Positions 51,821 to 60,487 of a DNA stretch of 64,000 nucleotides are shown one piece after another (positions within the stretch are counted from its first letter, which is position 1; each line of letters opens with the position of its first letter). The notes beneath the pieces are model-generated. The model had not been told where the DNA came from, did no database searches, and worked only from the letters and a program-made list of their open reading frames with translations. The stretch lies in contig NZ_CP018047.1 in assembly GCF_002009175.1 (NCBI RefSeq), positions 682,001-746,000 of the forward strand. Direction: 5' to 3'. Both the position numbers and the translations under genes were made by a program. This stretch comes from Streptomyces niveus (GTDB lineage Bacteria > Actinomycetota > Actinomycetes > Streptomycetales > Streptomycetaceae).

Positions 51821-54037
51821 GTGGCTACCTTCTTGTATCGACTCGGCCGTGGTGCCTTCCGATGGCGCTGGTTCGTGGTGCTGCTGTGGTTCGCCGCGCT
51901 GGGTGCGGCCGGTTTCGGCGCCCTCAATGCACCGGCCGCCGACGACAGCGGCACGTCTTTCATGCCGGGGATCGAGGCGCAGAAGGCCTACGACCTGATC
52001 GGCGAGCGTTTCCCGGGCGCCGACGCGAACGGCGCCAACGCCCGGATCGTGTTCGTCGCGCCCGACGGCGAGAAGGTGACCGCGACCGACACCCGTGCGG
52101 TCATCGACGACTTCGTCGCCGAGACCGACAAGGGTTCCCAGGTCGCGAGCGCGGTCAGCCCGTTCGCGGCGGACGCCGTCAGCAAGGACGGATCCACCGC
52201 GTACACGATGGTGACCTACAAGGTGGCGGCCGGTGATCTGACCGACTCCAGCACGGACGCGCTGGAGAATGCCGTCGCTGATGCCCGTGCCAAGGGGGTC
52301 ACCGTCGAGGTGGGCGGCACGGCTCTGGCCACTCAGCCGGCCGCGGGCGGATCGGCGGAGGCGATCGGTATCGGCATCGCCGCGATCGTCCTGCTCATCA
52401 CTTTCGGTTCGCTGGCCGCCGCGGGGCTGCCGCTGCTCACCGCTGTCATCGGGGTCGGCGTCTCCATGGCGGGAATCATCGCCCTGGGCAGCACCTTCGG
52501 GCTTTCACTCACCACCGGCACCCTCGCTTCCATGCTCGGCCTGGCGGTGGGCATCGACTACGCCCTGTTCGTGGTCTCCCGGTACCGGGAAGAGCGCTCA
52601 CGCGGGCGTGGTCCCCGCGAGGCCACAGGATTGGCCGTCGGCACGGCCGGCTCGGCGGTGGTGTTCGCGGGCCTCACCGTGATCATCGCGCTGGCCGGTC
52701 TGTCTGTCATCGGCGTGCCGATGCTGACCAAGATGGGGTTGTGTGCGGCGGGTGCTGTCGCCGTGGGCGTTCTGGTCGCCCTCACGCTCGTACCCGCCCT
52801 GCTGGGCATGTGGCCGGACGCGGTGCTCTCGCGTGGTGTCCGTAAGGGCCGGCCCAGGGCTCTTCGTAAGCAGGGGAACGAGAACAACGGCGGCTCGCGG
52901 TGGGCGCGGTTCGTGATGCGCCGCCCGAAAGCCGTACTCCTGGTGACCGTCGCCGCTCTCGGCGCGCTTGCCGTGCCTGCCGCCAGTCTGGAAATGGGGA
53001 TGCCCGGCGATGAGTCCAAGCCCACCTCGACGACGGAGCGCCGTGCCTATGACGCACTCGCCGAGGGCTTCGGTGCGGGGTTCAACGGACCGCTGACCAT
53101 CGTCGTGGACGCCAAGAACTCCGACGACCCGAAGGGCGCCGCCACAGCGGTCGCCGAGGCGATCGAGGGCACGAACGGGGTGGTGTCGGTCTCGCCACCC
53201 ACGCTCAATCCCGACGGTGACACCGCGACCTTCTCGGCCGTGCCGTCCACGGGCCCGAACGACGAAACAACCAAGGATCTCGTGCAAACCATCCGGGCGG
53301 AGCGCGCCGGGCTGGAGGACGGTACGGGTGCCACGTTCGAGGTGACCGGCAGTACGGCGATGGACATCGACGTCGCCACCGCGCTGCAGGACGCGCTCGT
53401 CCCGTACCTGATCGTCATCATCGCTCTCGCCCTGGTGCTGCTGCTGGTCGTCTTCCGGTCCGTCCTCGTTCCCGTCAAGGCCGCGTTCGGCTACCTGCTC
53501 TCCGTACTGGCCTCCCTCGGCGCGGTCGTGGCCGTCTTCCAGTGGGGCTGGGGGGCGGAGCTCCTGGGCGTCGAACAGACGGGCCCGATCATGAGCCTGA
53601 TGCCGATCTTCCTGGTGGGCATAGTGTTCGGCCTGGCCATGGATTACGAGGTGTTCCTCGTCGCCCGTATGCGGGAGGCCTACGTTCACGGTGACCGTCC
53701 CGCGCAGGCCGTCGTATCGGGCTTCCGCCACAACGCACGTGTGGTGGTCGCCGCGGCCGTCATCATGATCGCCGTCTTCTCCGGGTTCATCGGCTCCACG
53801 GAATCGATGATCAAGACGGTCGGTTTCGGTCTCGCCATCGCCGTGCTGTTCGACGCGTTCCTCGTCCGCATGACGATCGTGCCGGCGGTCCTGGCGATTC
53901 TCGGCGACAAGGCCTGGTGGCTGCCGCGATGGCTGGACCGCGCCCTTCCCCGGGTGGACATCGAGGGCGCCGCGCTCACGGCGGCACCCGCCGAATCGCA
54001 GGCCGGATCGGCGCGGCGGGAGCCGGTGCGCACCTGA
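51821..54037 (+). CDS. MMPL-family membrane transporter, 738 aa
   Basis: RND-type exporter of lipids or drugs. Two repeated halves: N-terminal TM (FRWRWFVVLLWFAALGAAGF), a periplasmic loop, then five TM helices with the MMPL motif GLAVGIDYALFVVSRYREE; a second TM at about 365 (RRPKAVLLVTVAALGALAVP), loop, and five TM helices with GLAMDYEVFLVARMREAY. The two Asp-Tyr pairs in those motifs are the proton-relay residues of this family. GTG 51821 with GGAG upstream. It could move a surface lipid, but no adjacent gene defines the substrate. The downstream kinase may control it. Confidence 0.93.
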   Translation: MATFLYRLGRGAFRWRWFVVLLWFAALGAAGFGALNAPAADDSGTSFMPGIEAQKAYDLIGERFPGADANGANARIVFVAPDGEKVTATDTRAVIDDFVAETDKGSQVASAVSPFAADAVSKDGSTAYTMVTYKVAAGDLTDSSTDALENAVADARAKGVTVEVGGTALATQPAAGGSAEAIGIGIAAIVLLITFGSLAAAGLPLLTAVIGVGVSMAGIIALGSTFGLSLTTGTLASMLGLAVGIDYALFVVSRYREERSRGRGPREATGLAVGTAGSAVVFAGLTVIIALAGLSVIGVPMLTKMGLCAAGAVAVGVLVALTLVPALLGMWPDAVLSRGVRKGRPRALRKQGNENNGGSRWARFVMRRPKAVLLVTVAALGALAVPAASLEMGMPGDESKPTSTTERRAYDALAEGFGAGFNGPLTIVVDAKNSDDPKGAATAVAEAIEGTNGVVSVSPPTLNPDGDTATFSAVPSTGPNDETTKDLVQTIRAERAGLEDGTGATFEVTGSTAMDIDVATALQDALVPYLIVIIALALVLLLVVFRSVLVPVKAAFGYLLSVLASLGAVVAVFQWGWGAELLGVEQTGPIMSLMPIFLVGIVFGLAMDYEVFLVARMREAYVHGDRPAQAVVSGFRHNARVVVAAAVIMIAVFSGFIGSTESMIKTVGFGLAIAVLFDAFLVRMTIVPAVLAILGDKAWWLPRWLDRALPRVDIEGAALTAAPAESQAGSARREPVRT

Positions 54038-54133
54038 TCACCACCACGGTCGGGGGAGCGGCGCAGTCGCTGACGGCACCGCTCCCCCGGCGGTCGATAT
54101 GTTGTCGTCCGTGTCTGTTTCCGGGAGATCGAG

Positions 54134-55312
54134 ATGAGTACGAGCTTGCGGATCGAGGCCGCGCGACGACCGCGCAAAGTGGAGCTCGTGGCGCTGCTGC
54201 TGCTTTTCGGAACGACCGCGATGGGCTGTCTTGTCACCAGCTGGACGACTCCGGCACCGCTCTCGCTGTGGCCCGGGATCGTACTGTCCGCCTTCTGCTG
54301 TCTGGCACTGCTCCGGCGTCACCGCAACCCCCTGCCCGTGCTGGGATTCATCACCGCGCTCACCATGGCCGAGGGAGCGGTCGGCTACCTCATCACGCCC
54401 CTGCTGATGGGCCCGCTGATGGTGTCCCTGTACTCGGTGAGCCTGCGCGCCGACCGTACGACGGCCCGCAACGCCTCCCTGCTTGTCGCCGTGTGCATCG
54501 TCGTCACCGGTCTGTTCCTCGATCCGTCCAGCCACCCCGTGCTTCTCGGCGTCGTCAATCCGGCCGCCTGGGTTCTTCTGTCGGCTCTCCTCGGCAGCTA
54601 CGTCGGCGTACGACGTTCCTACGCCGCCGACCGCGCCGAACAGGCCGAACGGGCTCGTGAGGAGGAAGCCCGCCACCACGTGGTCCAGGAACGCATGCGC
54701 ATCGCCCGCGAACTGCACGACATCGTCGCCCACCATCTCGCTCTCGCCAACGCTCAGGCGAGCACGGCGGCGCATCTGTACCGGACGCACCCGGACAAGG
54801 CTTTCGAGATGCTCAACTCTCTCTCGACGACCACCGCCGACGCCCTGCGTGAGCTCAAAGCGACCGTGGGAGTGCTGCGCCAGGACACCGAAACCGATGA
54901 CAGCCTCGCTCCCGCACCGGGGCTCGGCCAACTGCCCGATCTGACGGCCGCGTACTCCGCAGCCGGACTCGACGTCAGCGTCACGATCAGTGGCCCACCA
55001 CAGCCTCTCTCCCCCGGAGTTGACCTGGCGGCCTTCCGCATCATCCAGGAAGCCCTCACCAACGTCACCAAGCACGCGGCCACCGGGCGGGCGGACGTCC
55101 GGCTCAGCTATCACCCGCACTCACTCAGCCTGACGATCTCCAACGAAACAGCCGCGGGGAGCCGGCGTGCCGGGGCTCCCGAGCCCAGCCGCGGTTTCGG
55201 GCTCATGGGCATGCGCGAACGGGCCCAGTCCGCCGGCGGGACCCTCACCGCGGGGCCCTGCCCCGAGGGTTTTCAGGTCTCCTGCACTCTCCCCCTCCAG
55301 CCCACCAGCTAA
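54134..55312 (+). CDS. NarL-type sensor histidine kinase, 392 aa
   Basis: N-terminal membrane region of about five to six helices (about 18-165: VALLLLFGTTAMGCLVTSWT, LSAFCCLALLRR, LLMGPLMVSLYSV, AAWVLLSALLGSYVGV), a short coiled coil, HisKA_3 dimerisation box with the phospho-His in ARELHDIVAHHLALANAQA, and a HATPase_c domain (FRIIQEALTNVTKHA, GFGLMGMRERAQSAGG). Forms a two-component pair with the regulator starting 9 bases after its stop. ATG 54134 with GGGAGA upstream. Signal unknown. Confidence 0.93.
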   Translation: MSTSLRIEAARRPRKVELVALLLLFGTTAMGCLVTSWTTPAPLSLWPGIVLSAFCCLALLRRHRNPLPVLGFITALTMAEGAVGYLITPLLMGPLMVSLYSVSLRADRTTARNASLLVAVCIVVTGLFLDPSSHPVLLGVVNPAAWVLLSALLGSYVGVRRSYAADRAEQAERAREEEARHHVVQERMRIARELHDIVAHHLALANAQASTAAHLYRTHPDKAFEMLNSLSTTTADALRELKATVGVLRQDTETDDSLAPAPGLGQLPDLTAAYSAAGLDVSVTISGPPQPLSPGVDLAAFRIIQEALTNVTKHAATGRADVRLSYHPHSLSLTISNETAAGSRRAGAPEPSRGFGLMGMRERAQSAGGTLTAGPCPEGFQVSCTLPLQPTS

Positions 55313-55320
55313 GGCATCAC

Positions 55321-55992
55321 ATGACGATCCGTGTCCTGCTCGCCGACGACCAGGCCCTTCTGCGCAGCACTTTCCGCATCCTGATCGACACCGACCCCGA
55401 GATGACCGTCGTCGCCGAGGCCGCGGACGGCCAGGAGGCGGTTGATCTCGCCCGCGAGCACCATCCCGATGTCATCGTCATGGATATCCGCATGCCCGGC
55501 GTCGACGGACTCGCCGCCACCTCCGTCATCGGCGCGGACCCCACGCTCGCCACCACCCGCATCCTGATCCTGACCACCTTCGAAGACGACCAGAACGTCG
55601 CCGGCGCACTGCGCGCCGGGGCCAGTGGCTTCCTGGGCAAGGACGTCACCGCCGAAGCGCTGCTCGCGGGTATCCGGACCGTCGCGGCCGGCGACTCGCT
55701 CCTCTCCCCCACCGCCACCCGATCCCTGATCAGCCGGTTCCTGTCCACGCCCGATCCCCATGACCGGCTCGCCTCACCCCGCGAGCTGGAACTTCTCACC
55801 GACAGGGAACGCGAGGTCATGGCGCTGGCCGCGCAGGGCATGAACAACAACGAGATCGCGGATCAACTGGTCCTCAGCCCTCTGACCATCCGCACCCACA
55901 TCCACCGCGCGATGACCAAACTCCACGCCCGGGACCGGGCCCAACTCGTCTTCGTCGCCTACCAGACGGGCCTCGTCAGCGCCCGGCCCTGA
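55321..55992 (+). CDS. NarL/LuxR-type response regulator, 223 aa
   Basis: Receiver domain with complete acidic pocket: VLLADDQALLRSTF (the Asp pair), phospho-acceptor Asp in HPDVIVMDIRMPGVDG, Thr and Lys in ILTTFEDDQNV and FLGKDVTAEAL. C-terminal LuxR HTH: LLTDREREVMALAAQGMNNN, EIADQLVLSPLTIRTHIHRA. Follows the kinase after 8 bases in one operon. Presumably controls nearby transport genes. Confidence 0.95.
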   Translation: MTIRVLLADDQALLRSTFRILIDTDPEMTVVAEAADGQEAVDLAREHHPDVIVMDIRMPGVDGLAATSVIGADPTLATTRILILTTFEDDQNVAGALRAGASGFLGKDVTAEALLAGIRTVAAGDSLLSPTATRSLISRFLSTPDPHDRLASPRELELLTDREREVMALAAQGMNNNEIADQLVLSPLTIRTHIHRAMTKLHARDRAQLVFVAYQTGLVSARP

Positions 55993-56025
55993 TCCGAAGG
56001 GCCGGCGTCGGGTGCATGACGGAAC

Positions 56026-56093
56026 GGCAGGCACGGATCACCCGGTGATCATGAAGCGTCGTGAACTCCATGATCGGGCGAACTGTGCCTGCC
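56026..56093. terminator. Inverted repeat after the response regulator
   Basis: GGCAGGCAC (56026-56034) and its complement GTGCCTGCC (56085-56093) enclose a loop that contains a second palindrome GATCACCCGGTGATC (about 56036-56050). It lies between the convergent response regulator and secreted-protein genes and probably ends transcription. It also resembles an eroded transposon end, but I could not show this. Confidence 0.4.
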
Positions 56094-56134
56094 CTGCCAC
56101 CGCCGATCAACTCGACGTCCAGCTGGCGGAAGCC

Positions 56135-56737
56135 CTAACAGGCGGTGGCGGAGAGCCAGTACACCCATCCCCAGGGCGCGTCCGCGTCCCAGCTACTGGC
56201 ACCCGGTGAGGTCCAGCCGAGGTTGAAGTTCGAATCGTAGAAGAACGCCTTCCTCCCGGTGACCTGGTTGTTGTGCCATGACCCGTTCCCCGACCACGGC
56301 ATGCTGATGTAGGTGCAGCGGATGTCGAAGGCGTCACCTTCGTAGTTCCGCAGGCTGTACGCGCACAGGCTGCCGTACGGGCAGGCGTACGCCTGCGCGG
56401 AATTCGCGCCGGCCTTTCCGTCCAGATTCCGGGCGTACTTCTCTCCCGGCAGGGCGAGGGTCAGAACGGCTCCGGCCTTGACACGGATTTCGTTGACGGA
56501 TACCTGAGTTCCCCCTGTTTTGGCCAGGTAGTCGTCGGCTCTGGACTGAAGGCTTCTGGCCTGAGCGCCGGTCAGGCCGAGGCCTCTCGCCTGTGCGGTG
56601 AAGTCAGGGTTGTCACTGGCGGTTCCGGCGGAGGCGCCGGCTGTGCTCATCGTTGTCACGCAGACGAAGAACGTCATCGTCAGTGCGATGAGGATTCTCC
56701 CCAACGCGCTCGATTTGAAGGCTCCTTGCTTTGCCAC
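56135..56737 (-). CDS. Secreted peptidase-inhibitor/crystallin-like protein, 200 aa
   Basis: GTG 56737 gives VAKQGAFKSSALGRILIALT, then a hydrophobic stretch and a TAGASAGTA cleavage region, so it is exported. The C-terminal half has YACPYGSLCAYSLRNYEGDA, FDIRCTYISMPWSGNGSWHN, NQVTGRKAFFYDSNFNLGWT and a final Cys, the pattern of peptidase inhibitor family I36 (beta/gamma-crystallin-like, e.g. Streptomyces metalloprotease inhibitor). Four cysteines can form two disulfides. GGGAGG precedes the GTG. The exact role is uncertain; the first 100 residues are unlike known inhibitors. Confidence 0.75.
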   Translation of the reverse strand: MAKQGAFKSSALGRILIALTMTFFVCVTTMSTAGASAGTASDNPDFTAQARGLGLTGAQARSLQSRADDYLAKTGGTQVSVNEIRVKAGAVLTLALPGEKYARNLDGKAGANSAQAYACPYGSLCAYSLRNYEGDAFDIRCTYISMPWSGNGSWHNNQVTGRKAFFYDSNFNLGWTSPGASSWDADAPWGWVYWLSATAC

Positions 56738-56932
56738 GGGTCTGCCTCCCTGTCGTTGGTGTACGACATGTGAACGTGGGTGCTGCAGGTGCCCTCGGCG
56801 CTTTCCGACACAGCGCGCCGAATGGCATGGCCAGTTTCCTGGCCATCGTCCGGTGGTGTCGTTGGGCCTGCGTGCAAGGTTCCTTGTATCTGCGCGCACG
56901 GCGCGGCGGTTCGAGGCGGCGGATGGTCGCCC

Positions 56933-57499
56933 CTACGACATCGGGCCCGCCCCGCTCCGAATGGTCTCCACCGCAAGTACCGGATTGAGAGGCTCCACGA
57001 GTTCCTTGGTGGCGACGGCCACCAGGCGCGCGGGTGCATTTCCGTCCAGCAACGCGCTCACGTACTTGATGGACTCCGCAGGCGAGAGCACGGGCAGCCT
57101 CTGTCGCAGTGTGCGCGCGGCGTGCATGCGCCCGCGCGTATCGGCGACTTCACGTATCGCGTCGTGTAATTCGTCCACTACGGTGCGCACCGGCAGCCCG
57201 CGTATCCGGGCTCGGTAGTCGGCCTCCCATTCCCCGGATACCGCGGAGACGACGCCGATCCTGTGCAGTCCCCCGTCGACGCGGTCGACCAGGTACGGCC
57301 CATTGCCGACCACCATGGAATCCGGGTTCCCGGTGCGTATGAACTCTTCGGACTGCCAGGAGACGATCCACACCAACTCGTGCTCCCTGACCTGAACCAC
57401 AGCCATGCGCATGGCGTTCCCGCCGGCAGCCCGCCACCTCTGGCAGTCGCGCGCAAGCTGTTCCTCGACCGCCTGAACCGCGGCTTCCCGCCCAATCAC
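56933..57499 (-). CDS. YrhB-domain (Imm35-like) protein, 188 aa
   Basis: Reads REAAVQAVEEQLARDCQRWR, VREHELVWIVSWQSEEFIRT, then the hallmark SMVVGNGPYLVDRVDGGLHR and IGVVSAVSGEWEADYRAR. That pattern (W-I-V-x-W, G-N-G-P-x-L-V-D-R) is the YrhB/immunity protein 35 family. A C-terminal helix bundle follows (REVADTRGRMHAARTLRQRL). Codon 111 is TTA (57167-57169). No polymorphic toxin is adjacent, so it is an orphan or serves a distant toxin. Located 34 bases from the CGNR gene on the same strand. Confidence 0.8.
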   Translation of the reverse strand: MIGREAAVQAVEEQLARDCQRWRAAGGNAMRMAVVQVREHELVWIVSWQSEEFIRTGNPDSMVVGNGPYLVDRVDGGLHRIGVVSAVSGEWEADYRARIRGLPVRTVVDELHDAIREVADTRGRMHAARTLRQRLPVLSPAESIKYVSALLDGNAPARLVAVATKELVEPLNPVLAVETIRSGAGPMS

Positions 57500-57533
57500 G
57501 CGTTCACCCCACTTGGATGCACCGAGGTAACGA

Positions 57534-58109
57534 TCACTCCGGCGATCTGGGGTTTCTGCGCTGGTTGGCGTTGAAGCGTGCTTTCTTCTGGCGATTCCCG
57601 CACGTGTTCATGTCGCACCATCTACGGGTGCGACTCTGGCTGGTGTCGAAGAAGGCGGCCAGGCAGGTCGGTGATGCGCACAAGGCCAATTTCCCGTCCC
57701 GTTCGCCCGCGATGACGCTGATCGCGTCGGCGGCGATCACGCCGAGGGCGTCTTCCACGCTGGAAGCCGAGCCGAGTAGCCAATGCCGTTCGCCCTCGGG
57801 CGTCAGGATCGCCGCGGCCCGGCCCTGAGCGCTGCGGTCATTGATGACTTGGACGGCAGACGCGGGGAGAGCGTCCTGGAGCGCGGACGCTGTCGCGGCG
57901 GCGTGGATCGACTCTCTCAGTTCCCGAGCGAGGTCGAGCTGGACAGCTGTGCAGGAGTCCACGGCGAGGCCGTTCACCGCCAGCCAGTCGACGAGTCGAT
58001 GCGGGGTGGGAATGCGCTCTACAGCGTTGCCATGACGCTCCGACAGAGTCCCCGTGAAGCTCGTCGCCAGCACGTTACCGAGGCGGAAGTCAGGAAACCC
58101 AGCACTCAT
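57534..58109 (-). CDS. CGNR zinc-finger (ABATE) regulator, 191 aa
   Basis: N-terminal ABATE domain (FRLGNVLATSFTGTLSERHG, RIPTPHRLVDWLAVNGLAVD) and C-terminal CGNR zinc finger: LALCASPTCLAAFFDTSQS and RRWCDMNTCGNRQKKARFN. The four cysteines (CxxxxC and CxxxxC spacing) bind Zn. Such proteins probably act as ligand-sensing transcription factors. Divergent from the epoxide hydrolase at 58213; three phased decamers lie between them, likely its operator. ATG 58109. No ribosome site is strong; the start is consistent with family length. Confidence 0.88.
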   Translation of the reverse strand: MSAGFPDFRLGNVLATSFTGTLSERHGNAVERIPTPHRLVDWLAVNGLAVDSCTAVQLDLARELRESIHAAATASALQDALPASAVQVINDRSAQGRAAAILTPEGERHWLLGSASSVEDALGVIAADAISVIAGERDGKLALCASPTCLAAFFDTSQSRTRRWCDMNTCGNRQKKARFNANQRRNPRSPE

Positions 58110-58118
58110 GGAACCACC

Positions 58119-58191
58119 TTAGCAGGTTGCGGCATGGCCGGAATGGCTGCTAGAACCGTCTTAGCCGGTTCGGGAAAGACCGTAGCCGGTT
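58119..58191. promoter_or_regulatory. Phased decamer array between CGNR gene and epoxide hydrolase
   Basis: TTAGCAGGTT at 58119-58128, TTAGCCGGTT at 58161-58170 and GTAGCCGGTT at 58182-58191 start 42 and 21 bases apart, multiples of two helical turns. An overlapping inverted repeat GAACCG...CGGTTC spans 58153-58171. All lie in the 103-base divergent promoter and probably form the operator of the CGNR protein. Confidence 0.65.
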
Positions 58192-58212
58192 CCACGACGG
58201 CAAGGAGGTCTC

Positions 58213-59385
58213 ATGCCCCGTCCGACCAGCGACGTGCAAGCATTCGAAGCCCACGCATCCGACGCTGACCTCGACGATCTGCGCGCCCGACTGGCCGCGG
58301 CGCGACTGCCGGAGGCCGAGACGGTCCATCGCACCGCGTCCGGCCCTCGCCGATGGCAACAGGGCGTTCCTCTCGCCGACCTCGTCGATGTCGTGAACTA
58401 CTGGCGCACCGGGTACAACTGGCGGTCGTTCGAGGCGCGTCTCAACCGGATCGGCCAGTTCCGCACGGTCATTGACGATCTGGGAATTCACTTCCTGCAC
58501 CGCCGGTCCCCGCGCGCAGACGCCACTCCTCTGGTCTTGACGCACGGCTGGCCGGGCAGCATCGCGGAATTCATCGATGTGGTGGACGAATTGGCAGATC
58601 CGGAAGACGCGGACGCGCCGACGTTCCACGTCGTGGTCCCGTCGCTACCGGGCTTCGGTTACAGCGACAAGCCGGCCACCACCGGGTGGGGAACCGAAAA
58701 GATCGCGGCCGCGTGGGTGGAGCTGATGGGAAGGCTCGGATACGGCAAGTTCGCAGCCCACGGCGGCGACTGGGGAGGCAATATCACCACCGTTCTCGGC
58801 GGCAGGTTCCCGGCGCACGTTCTCGGCATCCACACGACGTTCGCGGAGGCACCGCCCGGGTTGACAACGGACGGGCTGACAGCGGTCGAGCGCAGGTGGA
58901 CCGAGGACACCCGCGATTTCTGGCGCCACCGCGCGGCGTACGCGAAGCAGCAGGCGACCCGACCGCAGACCATCGGCTACTCGCTCGTCGACTCACCGGT
59001 CGGGCTTCTCGCCTGGATCCTCGACAAGTTCGCCGAGTGGTCGGACACCGAGGACAGCCCGTTCGAGACGATTTCCAGAGACCGCATTCTTGACGACGTC
59101 ACTCTGTATTGGCTGACGCGGACCGGCGCGTCGTCGGCCCGCATCTACTACGAAAGTCACAACTCGCTCGATCCCGAACTCCGGGTCGACGTCCCGTCAG
59201 CAATCACCATGTATCCCCGCGACATCGAGAAAAGTCCGCGCGCCTGGGCACAGGAGCGGTACCGGCAGATCGTCCGATGGAGGTCGCCCGAAACCGGGGG
59301 CCATTTCCCGTCGTTGGAGGTTCCCGAGTATTTCGTCAAGGATCTGCGAGAGGGTCTGGCGGCGGTGCTGGCCGCCAATCGGTGA
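58213..59385 (+). CDS. Epoxide hydrolase (EHN-type alpha/beta hydrolase), 390 aa
   Basis: N-terminal EHN domain (about 10-95: DADLDDLRARLAAARLPEAE, ADLVDVVNYWRTGYNWRSFE) precedes an alpha/beta hydrolase: oxyanion HGWPGSIAEF, nucleophile Asp186 in HGGDWGGN, cap-domain Tyr in RIYYESHNS, and His364 in TGGHFPSLEVPEYF. These are the marks of microsomal-type epoxide hydrolases, which open epoxides to diols; juvenile-hormone and terpene epoxides are among known substrates. GGCAAGGAGG precedes ATG. The divergent CGNR protein probably regulates it. Confidence 0.93.
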   Translation: MPRPTSDVQAFEAHASDADLDDLRARLAAARLPEAETVHRTASGPRRWQQGVPLADLVDVVNYWRTGYNWRSFEARLNRIGQFRTVIDDLGIHFLHRRSPRADATPLVLTHGWPGSIAEFIDVVDELADPEDADAPTFHVVVPSLPGFGYSDKPATTGWGTEKIAAAWVELMGRLGYGKFAAHGGDWGGNITTVLGGRFPAHVLGIHTTFAEAPPGLTTDGLTAVERRWTEDTRDFWRHRAAYAKQQATRPQTIGYSLVDSPVGLLAWILDKFAEWSDTEDSPFETISRDRILDDVTLYWLTRTGASSARIYYESHNSLDPELRVDVPSAITMYPRDIEKSPRAWAQERYRQIVRWRSPETGGHFPSLEVPEYFVKDLREGLAAVLAANR

Positions 59386-59562
59386 ACGCCGCTCGGTGAC
59401 CGGCACTCGATCACCGCCTGATCCGGCTCAACGCGTTGCCCGACGGCTTCGTCCCCGTCCGCCCGACGGGTACGGAACGCTCCGCTGGGCAGGAGCCAGA
59501 CTTGAGGAGCCCGCCGGGAAAGAACCCGGCAGGGCGTGACAGCGGCAAGGAGAACGACACAC

Positions 59563-60420
59563 ATGCAGACTCGCCGTATTGGTACCGCCGAGGTCGGCGC
59601 GATCGGCCTGGGCGGTATGCCGATGTCGATCGAGGGACGGCCGGACGAGGCCCGTTCCCTGGCCACCGTCCACGCGGCGCTGGACGCCGGAGTGACGCTG
59701 ATCGACACGGCGGACGCCTACCACTTGCACGCCGACGAGGTGGGCCACAACGAGTCCCTGATCGCGAAGGCGCTGGCGTCGCACAGCCGGGGCTCAGAGG
59801 TCCTGGTCGCCACCAAGGGCGGCCACCTGCGGCCCGGTGACGGCTCCTGGACGGTGGACGGCTCCCCCGGACACCTCCGGCGCGCCTGCGAGGCATCGCT
59901 CGCCCGGCTCGGGGTGGAGGCGATCGGGCTGTACCAGTTCCACCGCCCGGACCCGGCGGTGCCGTACGAGGAGTCCGTCGGCGCCCTGCGGGATCTGCTC
60001 GACGAGGGCAAGATCCAGCAGGCCGGCATCTCCAACGCGAACCCGGAGCAGATCCGCCTGGCCTACGACATTCTCGGCGGCAGGCTCGCCTCCGTACAGA
60101 ATCAGTTCTCACCGGCGTTCCGTTCCAGCGAACCGGAGTTGGAGCTGTGCAGGGAGCTGGGGATCGCGTTTCTGCCGTGGAGTCCGTTCGGCGGCATCAA
60201 GAACGCCGGTGGACTCGGCTCCTCGCACTCCCCGTTCAAGAGCGTCGCCGACGCGCACGGAGTGAGCCCGCAGCGCGCCTGTCTGGCCTGGCTGCTGGCG
60301 AAGTCGCCCACGGTGGTGCCGATTCCGGGCTCCAGCCGTCCGGAGACCGTCATCGACTCGGCCGCCGCCGCCGAACTCGAACTCACCGCCGCCGAGGTGG
60401 CGGAGCTGGACGCCGCCTGA
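59563..60420 (+). CDS. Aldo/keto reductase, 285 aa
   Basis: TIM-barrel NADPH-dependent oxidoreductase. Seen: MQTRRIGTAEVGAIGLGGMP, LIDTADAYHLHADEVGHNES (Asp and Tyr of the tetrad), VLVATKGG (Lys), IGLYQFHRPDP (His), GISNANPEQIRLAYD, and the C-terminal cofactor loop VPIPGSSRPETVIDS. ATG 59563 has GCAAGGAG upstream; a GTG nine codons earlier in frame is possible. Follows the epoxide hydrolase after 177 bases, probably with its own promoter. Substrate unknown. Confidence 0.93.
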   Translation: MQTRRIGTAEVGAIGLGGMPMSIEGRPDEARSLATVHAALDAGVTLIDTADAYHLHADEVGHNESLIAKALASHSRGSEVLVATKGGHLRPGDGSWTVDGSPGHLRRACEASLARLGVEAIGLYQFHRPDPAVPYEESVGALRDLLDEGKIQQAGISNANPEQIRLAYDILGGRLASVQNQFSPAFRSSEPELELCRELGIAFLPWSPFGGIKNAGGLGSSHSPFKSVADAHGVSPQRACLAWLLAKSPTVVPIPGSSRPETVIDSAAAAELELTAAEVAELDAA

Positions 60421-60487
60421 TCGGCCGTCAGATCCGATCACGGGCAGGGCGAGCACCAGGAGGAAGTCGGCGGCGGTCTCAGCGGGC

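Noticed and set aside
55993..56134. Possible transposon remnant around GTGCCTGCC repeats
   Set aside because: The inverted repeat is explained as a terminator, and no transposase similarity or second copy could be shown.
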